Below are positions 42,021 to 53,220 of a stretch of 64,000 nucleotides of DNA, in pieces. Numbering within the stretch: the first letter of the stretch is position 1; each line of letters starts with the position of its first letter. The translations under genes were made by a program, and so were the position numbers. Under the pieces are notes generated by a model. The model was not told where the DNA came from. It was given only the letters and a program-made list of their open reading frames with translations, and did no database searches. Origin of the DNA: Periplaneta americana. Its lineage: Eukaryota; Arthropoda; Insecta; Blattodea; Blattidae. The stretch lies in contig NC_091120.1 of NCBI RefSeq assembly GCF_040183065.1, positions 72,628,708 to 72,692,707 of the forward strand. The letters are read 5' to 3'.

Positions 42021-42789
42021 ATTTCAAATGTAGCTATCACTATAATATTTTTAAATAATTTATTTATTTTATGACAATCACTTTCGTGTGTACTATGCTC
42101 ATCGGGGCGCAACTATGTCATGTCCATCCTGCTACCTGATTTCTTCGGGGCGCAACTATGCCATGTCCCACCTGCTACCTGATTTCTTCGGGGCGCAACT
42201 ATGTCATGTTCCATCTGCTACCTGATTTCTTCGGGGCGCAACTATGCCATGTCCCATCTGCTACCTGATTTCTTCGGGCGCAATTATGCCATGCCTAGGC
42301 CTCCCAATTGACCGCGAGGCGCAACTATGCCATACAGGATGAAATTTGTGGTGGAGAAAGCAGAAATTCTAGTGGGTTTTCCGCTTCCTCTTTTCACTCC
42401 AACACACTCCAAATCCCCCTCATTCTACCATCTGCAATCAGTATTGCCAACGTAATTTACTCGTTACGTTTTTACGTAAATTACACGTAATTTATTAATA
42501 AATTGACTTGGAGTTGAAAACCGTTGTAATTAGTTCGTAGTGCTGCGTCATAGTGAGCCCACAATATTGAAAAAAAAAAAAAAAACATATTATACAGAGT
42601 GAGCCGTAAGTAATGTAATTAATTTTAGGGGTTATTCTTTACGATATTTCAAACAGAAAAGTTTAATAAAATTTTGCATGTTTTTGCTTACTTTACGACA
42701 TAAAAATTGTTTTATATAAAACGTTTCATACCGTGTTTTGGGAAAGCCATTGAAAGAATTCGCAATATACTCAGACAATATTTTTTGCT

Positions 42790-43034
42790 AGGTTATTTGA
42801 CGACGCTATATCAGCTACTAGGTTATTTAGCGTCGATGGAAGTGGTGATAGCAAAGTGGTATTTGGAGGGATGAGGCCGAAGATTCGCCATAGATTACCT
42901 GACATTCGCCTTACTATTGGGAAAACCACGAAAAAACCTAAACGGATAATCAGCACAAGCGGGGATCGAACCAGTGCCCAAGCACAACTCTGGGTCGACA
43001 GGTAAGCGCCTTAGAAGACCGAGTTACGCTGGTC
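42790..43034 (-). mobile_element. SINE family B, inserted in a palindrome arm
   Basis: The reverse strand is full length, from GACCAGCGTAACTCGGTCTT to the shared 3' module. CAAT borders it on both sides. The opposite arm of the palindrome lacks it. Confidence 0.85.
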
Positions 43035-43350
43035 AATTTAAGAAAGTAGTGTATTATGATAATAAATTATTGAAATAATTTTAGTTTTGTCTTTAAATGT
43101 GCAGAAATTTGATCCGCACAAAGGCAACATTGTAAAATTCCTTTTCAGAACAAAAAATTACATTTTTTCGGATCAAATTTCTTCACATTTAAAGGACAAA
43201 ACTAAAATTCTCCCAATCATTATCGTAATACACTGTTCTCTTAAACTGACTGGGCATATTGGGAATTAAGTCAATGGCTTTCCCAAAAACATGTTATGAA
43301 ATGCTCCATATAAAACTATTTTTATCTCAAAAAGGGGGGAGAGGGAGAGT

Positions 43351-43393
43351 GAGTGTGAGTGTGAGTGTGAGTGTGAGTGTGAGTGTGAGTGTG
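43351..43393 (+). repeat. (GTGAGT)n microsatellite
   Basis: About seven GTGAGT units in the right arm of the fold-back element. Confidence 0.9.
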
Positions 43394-43545
43394 TCTAATG
43401 CCTACCCACTTCACTTACATGATTCGGGTTCCGCATACTGCGGATAAAAACGAGGAAAACTGTATTAAACTCTTTTGTTTGAAATATTTCAAAGGATAAC
43501 CCCCTTATATTAATCACATTACTTACGGTTCACACTTTACACAAT

Positions 43546-43867
43546 ATAAATTTCAGAAGGTGTTCATACGAGTAAATCGGATGCTGATATCTACGAGATC
43601 GATCCCGACCACGGACAATAGAATCAGGAGGAAATTATTGTAAGTAAGACTTTCATTCTGTTTAAGAAAAAAAATTCCTGTTAATTCATTGTAGCAGATT
43701 TATTGCAAGTATAAGATCTTGTTCGTAAATAAAGATGAATAAAAATAAATATACAGCATAAATATGTACAGGACCGCCTTCTTCGGAGATGCGCTAGGGC
43801 GAGGGTTCAAATAATTCCGCTTGGGATGATTGATTGTTCAATTGATTGTTCAATTGATTGATTGATT
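43546..43867. other. Intergenic stretch without recognisable features
   Basis: Nothing was recognised except a short TTGATTGTTCAA-type direct repeat at 43828-43863. Confidence 0.35.
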
Positions 43868-43995
43868 TGGCTTTTCCAAGAAATTCCCCAACTGTAAAGC
43901 CAATGTGAAGTAATCTCATGGTGAATCCTCAAATCCGTCTCGTCAAATACCATTTCGCTATCAACCATTTTCATCGGCGCTAGATGATCGAATAA
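43868..43995 (+). mobile_element. SINE family B, degenerate body fragment
   Basis: AATACCATTTCGCTATCAAC, ATCGGCGCTAGATGATCGAA and the preceding AACTGTAAAGCCAATGTGAA match the forward consensus of family B. The head and the 3' end are missing. Confidence 0.6.
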
Positions 43996-44319
43996 CTGAA
44001 ATAGCATTTTTTAACTAATCGGTTTAAAAAGAAAGGATCATCATTACTCCACTTCTGATTATCGGTAACAGATGTCGTTCCGGTGATGAATGAAGGACCT
44101 CTGCTGGAGAAAAGCGGGAGCATATCGATTCATAATTTCGCTGACAACGTGTAATCTCGACCAATTAAAACTAGATCATTCGAGAAAAGCCAATGACTGA
44201 GTCTTCATGTGTTCGACATTATAAACCATTAAACCAATCATCAAAAAATGTAAATGGCTACATTTGTATCTCAGATACAATTGCTAAAAAGTATGGCTAT
44301 GAATAGTATAAGGACTGTT

Positions 44320-44431
44320 TAAGTTGACGATGCTAGGGTTTGCAGATGACACCTTTGAAATTTCTAAAAGTAAAGAAGATGCCGTCACACTTACGAACAT
44401 CCTTGTGCAACGACTTAAAGAAATTGAATTA

Positions 44432-44476
<45 letters not shown>

Positions 44477-44710
44477 ATACCAATAAATTCTCTGTCATTC
44501 ACATTGTCAAAAAGAAACTTGTTATCTCTTAATTATTGCTTACTTAGTTCCATTACTTAATCAGGGAAAATTATTGAATACCTTGGTATCAATTCTTAAA
44601 ATCAACTGATTCTTTATGAGAATAAAACAATAAAATTAGGCCCAAATGAACTTAAACAACACTTTAAACTTCTAGCAAAAAGGACTTCCGCTGAAAAGGG
44701 AACTTGAGAA
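44320..44710 (+). pseudogene. LINE reverse transcriptase fragment with FADD box
   Basis: The frame LLGFADDTFEISKSKEDAVT, then LTNILVQRLKEIEL contains the catalytic FADD motif of reverse transcriptase. It is interrupted by an (ATT)n tract (44434-44475). Beyond it another frame reads KIIEYLGINS, the usual Y-L-G box after the palm. Only this short region remains. Confidence 0.7.
44434..44475 (+). repeat. (ATT)n microsatellite in a LINE fragment
   Basis: About 14 ATT repeats between two parts of the reverse transcriptase frame. It may be another tail-only retroposon insertion. Confidence 0.9.
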
Positions 44711-45016
44711 CTTGAACAAAAGTTTTCGGTAAATTGTATTTGTATAATTGTATTGCATAGTTCAGGTAAAACTTATAGTTTAACACGTCCTCGACATAAA
44801 TAGAAACCAATGGACACATTTATTATAGCCTATTAATTGAACGTAAGTTATTTTTATTTGGAAATAGGCAGTTAAAACAATTACAGCTCTACGTCTAAGT
44901 GTGTCTGATGAAAGGATGTCTCTGTTTATGATTCTAGTTAAATAATTGCACACGTATTTTACTTTGCACTACGAAAATATTAATACAAGTATCCGATTTT
45001 ACACTTTCGGCGCGCA
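44711..45016. other. Intergenic stretch without recognisable features
   Basis: No gene or repeat copy was recognised. Confidence 0.35.
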
Positions 45017-45500
45017 GGCTATGCATAAAATGCTCCCTTCTATTTACATTTCATAAAACCGGCATCAGAGCGCCCAACTCTCCGACTTCCCAGTGAATGA
45101 AACTTTGTACTTGCTATAACAAGCGAGTCTCTGTCTACACACATCCAAAACAATGCACCACTGATGAAAGGGAAGTGTATGTTCATAATCCCAGCTGAAG
45201 TATTGCTCGCCTGTCTTACTGAGCACTTTTAAAATTTCAACATGCGAGCTGTATCCAAAATTTTCTGAGCTCTGGGTCATGCATAAAATGCCGCCTCTTT
45301 ATTTACAATGCATAAAACCGGTAGCAGAAAGTTGAATTCCCCCGACTTCCTAGTGAATGAAACTTCGTGCTTCCTACAAGGAATCGTAATCGCCCAGAAT
45401 AATGCTAAACATCTATCCAATCTGTCACTTCTACGAAATGCAGTACTTGTTCTGACATAACAATCAGGAAAATTATTGCTGAATTCTGTCGTCATAACCG
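45017..45500 (+). repeat. Diverged ~260-bp tandem duplication
   Basis: TATGCATAAAATGC at 45019 and CATGCATAAAATGC at 45279 start two similar segments. Both continue through CATAAAACCGG, CCGACTTCC and AGTGAATGAAACTT. Identity is moderate. Confidence 0.6.
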
Positions 45501-45840
45501 ACAATCTTATAAAGATTTGCGGAAAGTCCCAGCATGTCTGTAACAGAAAATACTTCTTTTATTTTTTACACAGACTTCGTAATATATACAGGTTGATTCA
45601 AAAGTCCGGCACATAAACAAATTTCGTTATTAGTGCAGATAGCGAAAACTGGAAAGAGGGGAAAGTTGTTGGAAATATGTAATTTTCAATCTATGTACTT
45701 GAATGTTCAACACCGTTGAGGTTGTACATTAGTACGACGCACCTGTCAGTCTAAATGCTGCCAAATTAGTGACTTTTTCGCTAAGATTTCAGAATATATA
45801 TTTATGTGAAAACCTCTGCGAATTTTTGTACCTTCATAAT
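45501..45840. other. Intergenic stretch, possible transposon end
   Basis: TACAGGTTGATTCAAAAGTC at 45589 resembles the ACAGGGTG-type ends common to insect MITEs and the outer ends at 42594 and 49642. No partner end was seen. Confidence 0.3.
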
Positions 45841-46043
45841 CTTTTTTTTTAGTAGGTTATTTTACGACGCTGTATCAACATCTCAGGTTATTTAGCGTCT
45901 GAATGAAGTGAAGGTGATAATGCCGGTGAAATGAGTCCGCTCATATTGGGTTGAGGGAAAACTCCGGAAAAAACCTCAACCAGGTAACTTGCCACCTGGT
46001 TTCGCGGCCAGACGCGCTAACCGTTACTCCACAGGTGTGGACA
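45841..46043 (-). mobile_element. SINE family A with internal deletions, 7-bp target duplication
   Basis: TCATAAT at 45834-45840 and 46044-46050 flanks the copy. Relative to the copy at 60569, two internal segments are missing: the GGGGTCCAGCACCGAAAGTT region, and the CCCCGACCGGGATTCGAAC region that includes the B box. Both ends are intact. Confidence 0.85.
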
Positions 46044-46050
46044 TCATAAT

Positions 46051-46339
46051 ACTTATCTTATACTTCGTATGATGCAAAAGCACAAATAATAATACTAATT
46101 ATTATTATCTTCAGGTTTCAACAGCTTAGTACGTCGGCTTGTTACGTTCTCATTTCTGTTACGATCATGAACTAACACAAGATATTCAAATTAGCAGAAC
46201 TCCCTAGTTATGTAGTCAGCATTTCGTAAAATCACCGGTTAAGGAAAAAGAGGATATAATCACAAGGAACATATACGAATTCCCTATGAAAGGAAGGAAA
46301 ATGTCTCATTCTTAGCCAGGAATCGAAACCAGAATGTTG
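46051..46339. other. Intergenic stretch without recognisable features
   Basis: No gene or repeat copy was recognised. Confidence 0.3.
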
Positions 46340-46575
46340 TTAAAAATGTTATGTTTTGTTTTATTTAACGACGCTCGCAACTGCAGAGGTTATATTAGCG
46401 TCGCCGGTGTGCCAGAATTTTGTCCCCCAGGAGTTTTTTTACATGCCAGTAAATCTACTGACATGAGCTTGCCGCATTTAAGCACACTTAAACGCCATCC
46501 ACCTGGCCCAGGATCGAACCCTCAACCTCGCGCATAGAAGGCCAGCGCTATACCAACTGCACCAACCAGGCCGAC
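46340..46575 (-). mobile_element. tRNA-derived SINE, family C, copy 1
   Basis: The reverse strand starts with CGGCCTGGTTGGTGCAGTTG and has a B box (GGGTTCGATCCTGGG). The body includes AGTGTGCTTAAATGCGGCAA and ends in a 3' module related to families A and B (GGTTATATTAGCGTC in forward reading). Confidence 0.85.
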
Positions 46576-47227
46576 TCGAAACGTGAATCGCTGAGTTTGT
46601 AGTTGGCTACATTATCAATTGTGTAGTAGGGAGGAAATAATACTAACATAGTAATCAATTTTTTCACGTAATTTACACGAACAGTACAGTTTATTGTATT
46701 CTATCTCAAAGGAGATCCTTCCAATCGTAATTGAAGGAAATCTTTTGACGCGAAATGTTTGTTATTATAGTGGCAACCACTATTCCGAAGGCCCTTTACA
46801 ACGTTATCCACGAGCTGTGACTTTTTGTTAGGTCAGGCAGTCTCCCTCATTGTTACTGCTAAATATGTAACAAGAAATTGAGTGAGAGTTACATAGGAAT
46901 GCCATGCTGACGCCCGTACAGGGTTCACGACCTTCCACGTCTGCGGGCGAATGGGGGCATCAATTGCGCAGTTCGCTAGACGTCGTTAAAAGACTTATGG
47001 TCGGTTTCACCACCGTTTGTAATAATTGCATCTGGCCTGAGGAACATAAAATTAACAACTGCCATATTGTATGAAAGACAAGGTCTTGGATACGAATTGC
47101 GCATAGAGTATGTAAGGTTATCCGTTGTCAATACTCTCCTGTGTTTCTTAAGCTGAAGCCCTAAGTCGTCACCACATAGTCTTCTAGAATATAGAGACTT
47201 GAGAAAGCCCTCTTTGAAGAATGAATA
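46576..47227. other. Intergenic stretch without recognisable features
   Basis: No gene or repeat copy was recognised. Confidence 0.35.
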
Positions 47228-47550
47228 TTCAAGGGAAAACTGTTCCGGAGCCGGGTATCGAACCCGGGGCCTTTGGCTAAACGCGCCAATGCTCTACCAA
47301 CTGAGCTACCCAGGAACTCTACCAGACACCGACTCAACTTTTTCCTTATATCCACAGACCTCAACGTGGGCTGACAATCGTCAGGCAACAAACACTGAGT
47401 GCACACAAACTCTGTGTGACTTGAATTGTGGTTTTCTGTTAACTTACAGTGACATGTATTATGCAAATCTAGCTTTCAGGTACATATAGGTATCTGTGCT
47501 AATCAGCTTCACAAGGGGAGCTATAACTGAAAGCTAGATTTGCAAAATGG
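47228..47550 (-). mobile_element. SINE-like repeat with internal tRNA-like block, family H, copy 2
   Basis: The reverse strand has GGGTAGCTCAGTTGGTAGAG (A box) and CCCGGGTTCGATACC (B box), much better preserved than at 25612. Flanking parts match that copy on both sides. Its upstream part ends in a small hairpin (AAATCTAGCTTTCAG / CTGAAAGCTAGATTT, 47465-47540). Confidence 0.7.
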
Positions 47551-48079
47551 GAACTGTTCGTGAACATCAGTTAACAAAATAAAATGAAAACGGCTAGTCT
47601 GAGCGATATTCGTGAATGTATAAAACATTTAAGAAAACCAGTATGACATTTCTTTAATCCCTGTCTGATGTTCAGCATTCTTTTCTTTTCTTTGTCGTAA
47701 TCTTTTTTTTTATATATCTATCAATATCCAATTTGAGAATTCTTTAAAATCTAACTTCCACACTCCTTAGTCCTTTCGTTTTTCTATTTAAGTTACAATA
47801 TTCACTGCCACGTAGCAGGAAATTACACACATTTAAATAAGACAATTAATAGGCTTTGTTTATGAACGTACGGTATCTGAACTTTCGAATGTCTCCAGAA
47901 AAATTAATTGCTTGCAGATTGTTTTCCATTTCGAGTTCTTCTGGAAACAAAAATTGCAGTTCAGGTACTTAAAGGCATTGGATCATCCTATAATTTTTTA
48001 GTTTAATAAAACTTTAACTCTTAATCGTCGAGATCAAAAAAAAAGTTCCATTAACTTTGTTTTATCAATATATCAACAC
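47551..48079. other. Intergenic stretch without recognisable features
   Basis: No gene or repeat copy was recognised. Confidence 0.35.
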
Positions 48080-48470
48080 ATGTCCAGTACTAGCTGTGCT
48101 TGGGAGAAGTCAGGACAACCCCCGTTGTTTCAGATGCGATGAGATAGAAACACTTGCTCACGTCCTTGGTTCTTGCAAGCATGTCAAGTACTGCGTAATA
48201 TTAGGCACCACACAATAAGATCTATAATTTCAGAGAGTTTGAGAAAACAAAGCTACACTATCCAAAAAGAAGTCCAGGTTCTTTCCTCAGAAGGGAGCAT
48301 AAGAAGAATCCATATTATTTCCTACAAACAAGACAGTGAAAAAGCATATATACTAGATCCAACAATTAAATTCGAGGTGAATACAAACCAATCGATTGAA
48401 GTCGACAACGAAAAGAAAGCTATCTGCCAATCAACTATACTACTACAAACAAAAATATAATCTCTCATTA
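48080..48470 (+). pseudogene. R2-like LINE C-terminal fragment
   Basis: One frame reads SQDNPRCFRCDEIETLAHVL, then GSCKH, a C-x2-C-x-H-x4-C knuckle. After a frame change near 48173 the next reads VLRNIRHHTIRSIISESLRK, VQVLSSEGSIRRIHIISYKQ and AYILDPTIKFEVNTNQSIEV. This resembles the post-RT zinc knuckle and endonuclease-proximal region of R2/NeSL-type elements. Only the C-terminus is present, out of frame. Confidence 0.7.
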
Positions 48471-49641
48471 ATAAGAAAACCATTTTCTTTCCTAAAATGT
48501 TTATTATAAATTACATTTTTTTTTGTTTCCTATAACATTTCATTAATTCAAACAATCTTGATCATTATACCTTTGTTATTGATATATCTATATAAATTCA
48601 TGTGTTAATAATTTCGTAAATCAAATTGACTGTTAAGCTTTGTCAAGAGGGAACGTTTCAATTTCGAGGAAGCAAATATACCACTTTTACATTAAAATAA
48701 ATTTTTGTCTACTGTACCAAGTTTAAAAATAACATTAATGTATTACAGCATTATATTACTTTATATATTTTTTTTGTCGTTGCCGTAATTATTATTATCA
48801 TTATCATCACTATCACGTCAATAGCAGTAGCAGTAGAAAGAAATTCCATACTACTTGATGTTTACATTATATTTACACAGTCTTTTGACATATATAACGT
48901 GCAAAATTGAATCAATTTTCAGGCACATTAAAAGAGAGAAATTACTTTTATAACTGATCCAAGTATGCTGAACCCTGGGTATTTCTACTTACATAACCAT
49001 TCCAATAAAATGCATATTTGGCAGTGATGTAGATATTTTCCAAAACATTCTAAAATTCTGCATTACAAGGAGTTGAATTTACAGTATCAGGCTATGAAGC
49101 CTTCACTCATTGTGATGAGGGAATAATTAATTCTTCATTCTATAGCTTGTGGATTGGGCTTCAAAGTTTTTTCTGAAAATTACGTTGAAAAGAAAATGTT
49201 TTACTTCACACCGAATTTAACCTGCGTTGTTGCAATAGATGGCCCTTTCCTCTACAGGCAGAGAAAAATTCACCTTAAATATCGTTAACGTAAAACGTCG
49301 CAAATTAACCCACAAAAATTGAAAAAAAAAAAAAAATTGAGATTTGTCACACCATACAGTCTGGTTATTGTCATTCTGCGTCCGAGTAAAAGGATTTAAC
49401 TCTCCAAATAATTATTTTTGCTATAATTAACAATTCTAAGACTCTGTGCCTCACTCATTCAAAACAAATGTTGGTAAAACTCTGTATCTCTCTCGGTATT
49501 GCGTTTCAAAACTTTACCAAATCTTGAATTTTATTTATAATGACAAGTGCTTTTTTTAAACTGAGAGTTACTGTATTTCATTTTAATGCCGTCAATATGT
49601 TGAGATATGAATTTTTCGTAATAGTAAAATTATATGTCACA
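48471..49641. other. Intergenic AT-rich stretch without recognisable features
   Basis: No gene or repeat copy was recognised. Confidence 0.35.
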
Positions 49642-50582
49642 TACAGGGTTGTTTTCGATTTCTGACAACGAATTTGAATGACATCATGTGCGTCAGGAGT
49701 CACACGAGAGCTGAACTGTGGCGCGAGGTGACAGAGCAGTAGTGAGTGATCTCATAGAGTGCACGGCAGCTCACAGCAGAAATTCCCAAGAAAATCGAGC
49801 CTTTTTGGGTGGGGTACATTACGACACTTTCTAATGCCATGTACAGTTTAGTTTAAATAAAAGAAGCCTGCAATAAACGAGGTTTCGTTATTTCCAAGAA
49901 AGGCATCTTCTGTGTACTTGAGAAGAATGGTAAAGCTCAAATAGAATTCATTTGTATCATCTGGTGGTGTGCGGCGACTTGTGACGGGGAGTGAATTTGC
50001 TTGCTTTTTCCACTCTGGAATTAATCCCATCCGATCTTTGCCAGTCTTACTAGGTACACATAAGATTAAATGTTAAATGTTTTATTTAACGACGCTCGCA
50101 ACTGCAGAGGTTATATCAGCGTCGCCGGATGTGCCGGAATTTTGTCCCGCAGGAGTTCTTTTACATGCCAGGAAATCTACTGACATGAGCCTGTCCCATT
50201 TAAGCACACTTAAATGCCATCGACCTGGCCCGGGATCGAATCCGCAATCTTGGGCATAGAAGGCCAGCGCTATACCAACTTGCCAACCAGGTCGACTACA
50301 CACAAGATGCCTTTCTTGGAAATAACGAAACCACATTTTTGCAAACTCCTTCCTATTAATTTCACGTAACTGTACTTGGCATCGGAAAGGGTTGTTATGC
50401 ACCCCTCCCAAAAAGGCTCGATTTTCTTGGGCATTGCTACTGCGATACACCGTGCATTCTGATTATGAAATCACTCACTACTGGTCTGTCATTTCTCGTC
50501 GCAATTCAGCTATCGGTGTGATTCCTGACGCACATGACGTCATTCAAATTCGTTATCAGAGATCGGAAACAACCCTCTGTAT
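49642..50582. mobile_element. Long palindromic element, 941 bp, carrying a SINE
   Basis: The outer arms TACAGGGTTGTTTTCGATTT and, reversed, TACAGAGGGTTGTTTCCGAT pair, as do CGAATTTGAATGACATCATG / CATGACGTCATTCAAATTCG and AAGAAAATCGAGCCTTTTTG / CAAAAAGGCTCGATTTTCTTG. The inner pair GGTTTCGTTATTTCCAAGAA / TTCTTGGAAATAACGAAACC lies on both sides of the SINE at 50067-50296. No coding content. Confidence 0.85.
50067..50296 (-). mobile_element. tRNA-derived SINE, family C, copy 2
   Basis: Flanked by TACACATAAGAT (50055-50066) and TACACACAAGAT (50297-50308), a 12-bp duplication with one mismatch. It is highly similar to the copy at 46340, with B box GGATTCGATCCCGGG in reverse. It sits in the palindrome centre. 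Confidence 0.9.
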
Positions 50583-52089
50583 AATCATCTACATTCCAGT
50601 AACACTTGATGTAAAGAACATTATATTTCTTGCAGACATGCGTCTGGCAAAATTAGCAAAGTTACAGACAATTCTGAAAGGCAGTATATGAGAAGGATGG
50701 ATTGTAATTTCGAGTCGAGGATACAATAATGATAAAATTAATTTGAATTAATAGACACACAACTTACAACAGAAGGAACTCGTTGGAAAGCATCAAAACA
50801 CATGTGGAAATGATACCTGCAACACATTGTGAAATAAACATTTGTGCGAGATCGTGCGTATTTGCTTCGTTTCCGCACAAAACCAATCCGCGGTAAGTCT
50901 AAAATTCCACATTCAGTATTCCCAACCTAACACACACAACAATTTCCCTCTTCTTACCGCTTAAGTGACATATTGATTTTACTGCTTTAGGCTTTTAACA
51001 TATTATTTTTAGAGACGTTCAATATAGTAATAATTATAAATTGGAAACTTACCACTGCAATTTCACGTAAATTGCACTGTTAATTATTGTTTTTAAATAT
51101 TTGCAAAAATTAAGTAAACTCTACAACTCCACTAAAGTTACTGCGTTCGTGATGCATGTAACATTAAGGAAGCCGTTTGTTTTAAGTTCGCATTTATAGA
51201 CTGGGGGGAAAAAAAGACAGACGTATATCACGGCCTGCTGGAGTATAGTAAACACAGAAAACATTTTAAAGCAACAATCTTGAAGATAGATATTTTTATT
51301 TTGCAAATTTGCCGTCATTGAACAGAAACCAAGATGGAGATTTAATTGCAACTAATTAGAAATTCCTCTTTCAGGTAGTATGTAATAAACTATCTTCGCA
51401 CAAAATAATGTACGATACACGAGCGGTATATTTTCTTTCAATTCTCGGAAATTAAAAAAGCTCAACTACGTTTCACTTTTTCAAACTTTTCCTCGAACAT
51501 GAAAACTTCAACATACCGCTCTTGTAACGCATATTGCTATTTCGTGGAATAAGAGTAGTCAAAGGCTTTGTAGTTTGTTTTATACGACCTAAAATTATAA
51601 TAGGCCTACATTTTTCTAATAAAAAGCACTGAATTTTAATTATAAATTAATTGTTATATAAAATAATAGCCACTATTTCTTTTCCGTAAAATAGATTCAT
51701 GTTGTACATTCGTCACTTAGCTACAACTCTATTAAAACTAATCTGTTAGTTTACTGAACACGTTTGCGAAATTACTATAAAACATAATGACAACCTTACT
51801 TCATCTAGTACACTCCAGGCCGGAAACTGCATAATACTAAGTCACTGAAAAGATGACAATCAATTCAGTTCACTTGGCAAAATCCCGATTGACAATAGAT
51901 TTTGCGAATATCAAAGGTTACGAATGTTGAAGTAATGGAATAAAAAATGTATTTGGAAATCGTTAAACACTTTATATATGTCGATTATTAAAAAAATTGG
52001 CTGCTGAAGTAGTGTCATGGGCAATAGAGGTAGTTGCGTGTCTGTAATAGCACGGATCTGTGGATCGGCTTTTATACATGATTAAAAAG
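50583..52089. other. Intergenic stretch with one inverted repeat
   Basis: CACGAGCGGTATATT (51417) and ACATACCGCTCTTGT (51511) form an imperfect hairpin ~110 bp long, perhaps a small MITE. Nothing else was recognised. Confidence 0.35.
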
Positions 52090-53220
52090 CAAAGAAACAG
52101 GCATGCTACGCCTCAGGGGCATCTAGTTTAACTTACAACGCAAACAAAATGAATTGGGAAATAGCACAACTGAAAGTCTGAGACGAAATAACTTTAAAAT
52201 TATAGATAAATATACTATAACTTAATACAAATACATACATAATATACATATTAAACATACCCGAAATGGAATGAAGTGGAAAATAATACAATTGTAAGAT
52301 TATGCTAGTGTAACTTAAAAAATTACGAATTTCACTTAATTGAGACAATTCGCATTTAAACCTGTATCCAGTAGCTACCTACAAATAAATGAAAATAAAT
52401 CATTAAAAATTAGAATTTCGCTAAACAAAGTTAAGTAGTAAAGTTGTAAGGCGATTATGGGGTTACTAAGACATTTTTAACCTAATTCAGTTCAGACGAT
52501 TCACATTGCAAATATCCTCCAACTCTCTGCAAATAATTGAAAATAACAATTAAAATTAAACTTGCCCAAAACGAAATGAAATAGTAAAATTGAAGGGTCC
52601 AAAGCCATAGTGGGCCAAGCGCCATACATTGAAAACGGAGGAAACATGGATTAAAATTAAGTTACTATCGTAATTCAATGAAGCATACAACAAATAATAT
52701 AAAGCATGCACATTGAAACTAAATTATATGTCAATCTTAATTAAACTGTGGTATTCATCTAACTTTAACCCTTGCTTTTCCCGTTTTTAATAAATGGCGC
52801 TTGGCCCACTATGGCTCTGAACCCTTCAATTGTAAGACAATGATTGCTGACAAATTCTAAATTTAATTCAATTAAAGCAATTCATATCTAAACCTATACC
52901 CAGCAACTATCTGCAAATGGGCTAAGTGGTAACAAATACGTAAAAAGTAAACATAAGCAAAAAAAATTAAGTAAAACTGTTTGTTATTGTAACTGCGATT
53001 CCATTTACTCCTGTATATAAAACTACTTGCAATAAATGGAACCCTACATATGGATTAAACTTACACAAAACAAAATGAAGTAATAAAATTGTGAGACGAT
53101 GAAAGGGTAACTGAGAAATTCTGAACCTAATTCAAATAATTAAAACAATTCACATTTAAATCTGTGTGCAACAAATACTGTATAAGCAAATAAGTGAAAA
53201 CTAATACATAAAAATCAAAG
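52090..53220 (+). repeat. Diverged ~150-bp tandem array
   Basis: Anchors ATTGTAAG/GTTGTAAG at ~52291 and ~52443, ATTG|TAAG split by the MITE at 52593-52827, and ATTGTGAG at ~53087 recur. So do AATTCAATTAAAGCAATTCA and CTGTATCCAGTAGCTACCTA-type segments. About five or six units remain, 65-80% alike by eye. Confidence 0.65.
52593..52827. mobile_element. MITE with ~30-bp inverted ends, AATTG duplication
   Basis: AAGGGTCCAAAGCCATAGTG and, reversed, AAGGGTTCAGAGCCATAGTG start the arms; both continue GGCCAAGCGCCAT. AATTG flanks it (52588-52592 and 52828-52832) and restores the tandem repeat reading AAAATTGTAAGAC. Confidence 0.85.

Larger units (their letters stand above)
41254..42337. mobile_element. 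Mutator-like (MULE) element with tandem-repeat termini
   Basis: The left end holds four copies of GGCATAGTTGCGCC (41260, 41320, 41363, 41406) and the right end six copies of its reverse complement (~42105 to 42318). Most are spaced 43 bp. GATGAAAT flanks both sides (41246-41253 and 42338-42345), an 8-bp duplication that may be 9 bp with one mismatch. Inside are a FLYWCH-like coding remnant and a ~76-81-bp tandem repeat. Mutator-like elements often have long termini, 8-10-bp duplications and FLYWCH zinc fingers, so the three signs agree. Confidence 0.75.
42592..43545. mobile_element. Long palindromic fold-back element, ~950 bp, carrying a SINE
   Basis: Outer arms GAGCCGTAAGTAATGTAATT and, reversed, GAACCGTAAGTAATGTGATT pair. 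Pairing continues inward through GGGAAAGCCATTGAA / TCAATGGCTTTCCC and AGTTTTGTCTTTAAATGTG / CACATTTAAAGGACAAAACT to the centre near 43140. The left arm carries a SINE (42790-43034) and the right arm a (GTGAGT)n run, each on one side only, so both came after the palindrome. Confidence 0.85.

Noticed and set aside
43259-43447. ORF with repeated Val-Ser
   Set aside because: It reads through the (GTGAGT)n microsatellite.
47228-47310. tRNA gene on the reverse strand
   Set aside because: Both boxes are good, but flanking sequence on both sides is shared with the copy at 25612, and the acceptor stem does not pair.
50082-50450. 122-codon reverse ORF
   Set aside because: It spans a family C SINE and one arm of a palindrome; no conserved domain.
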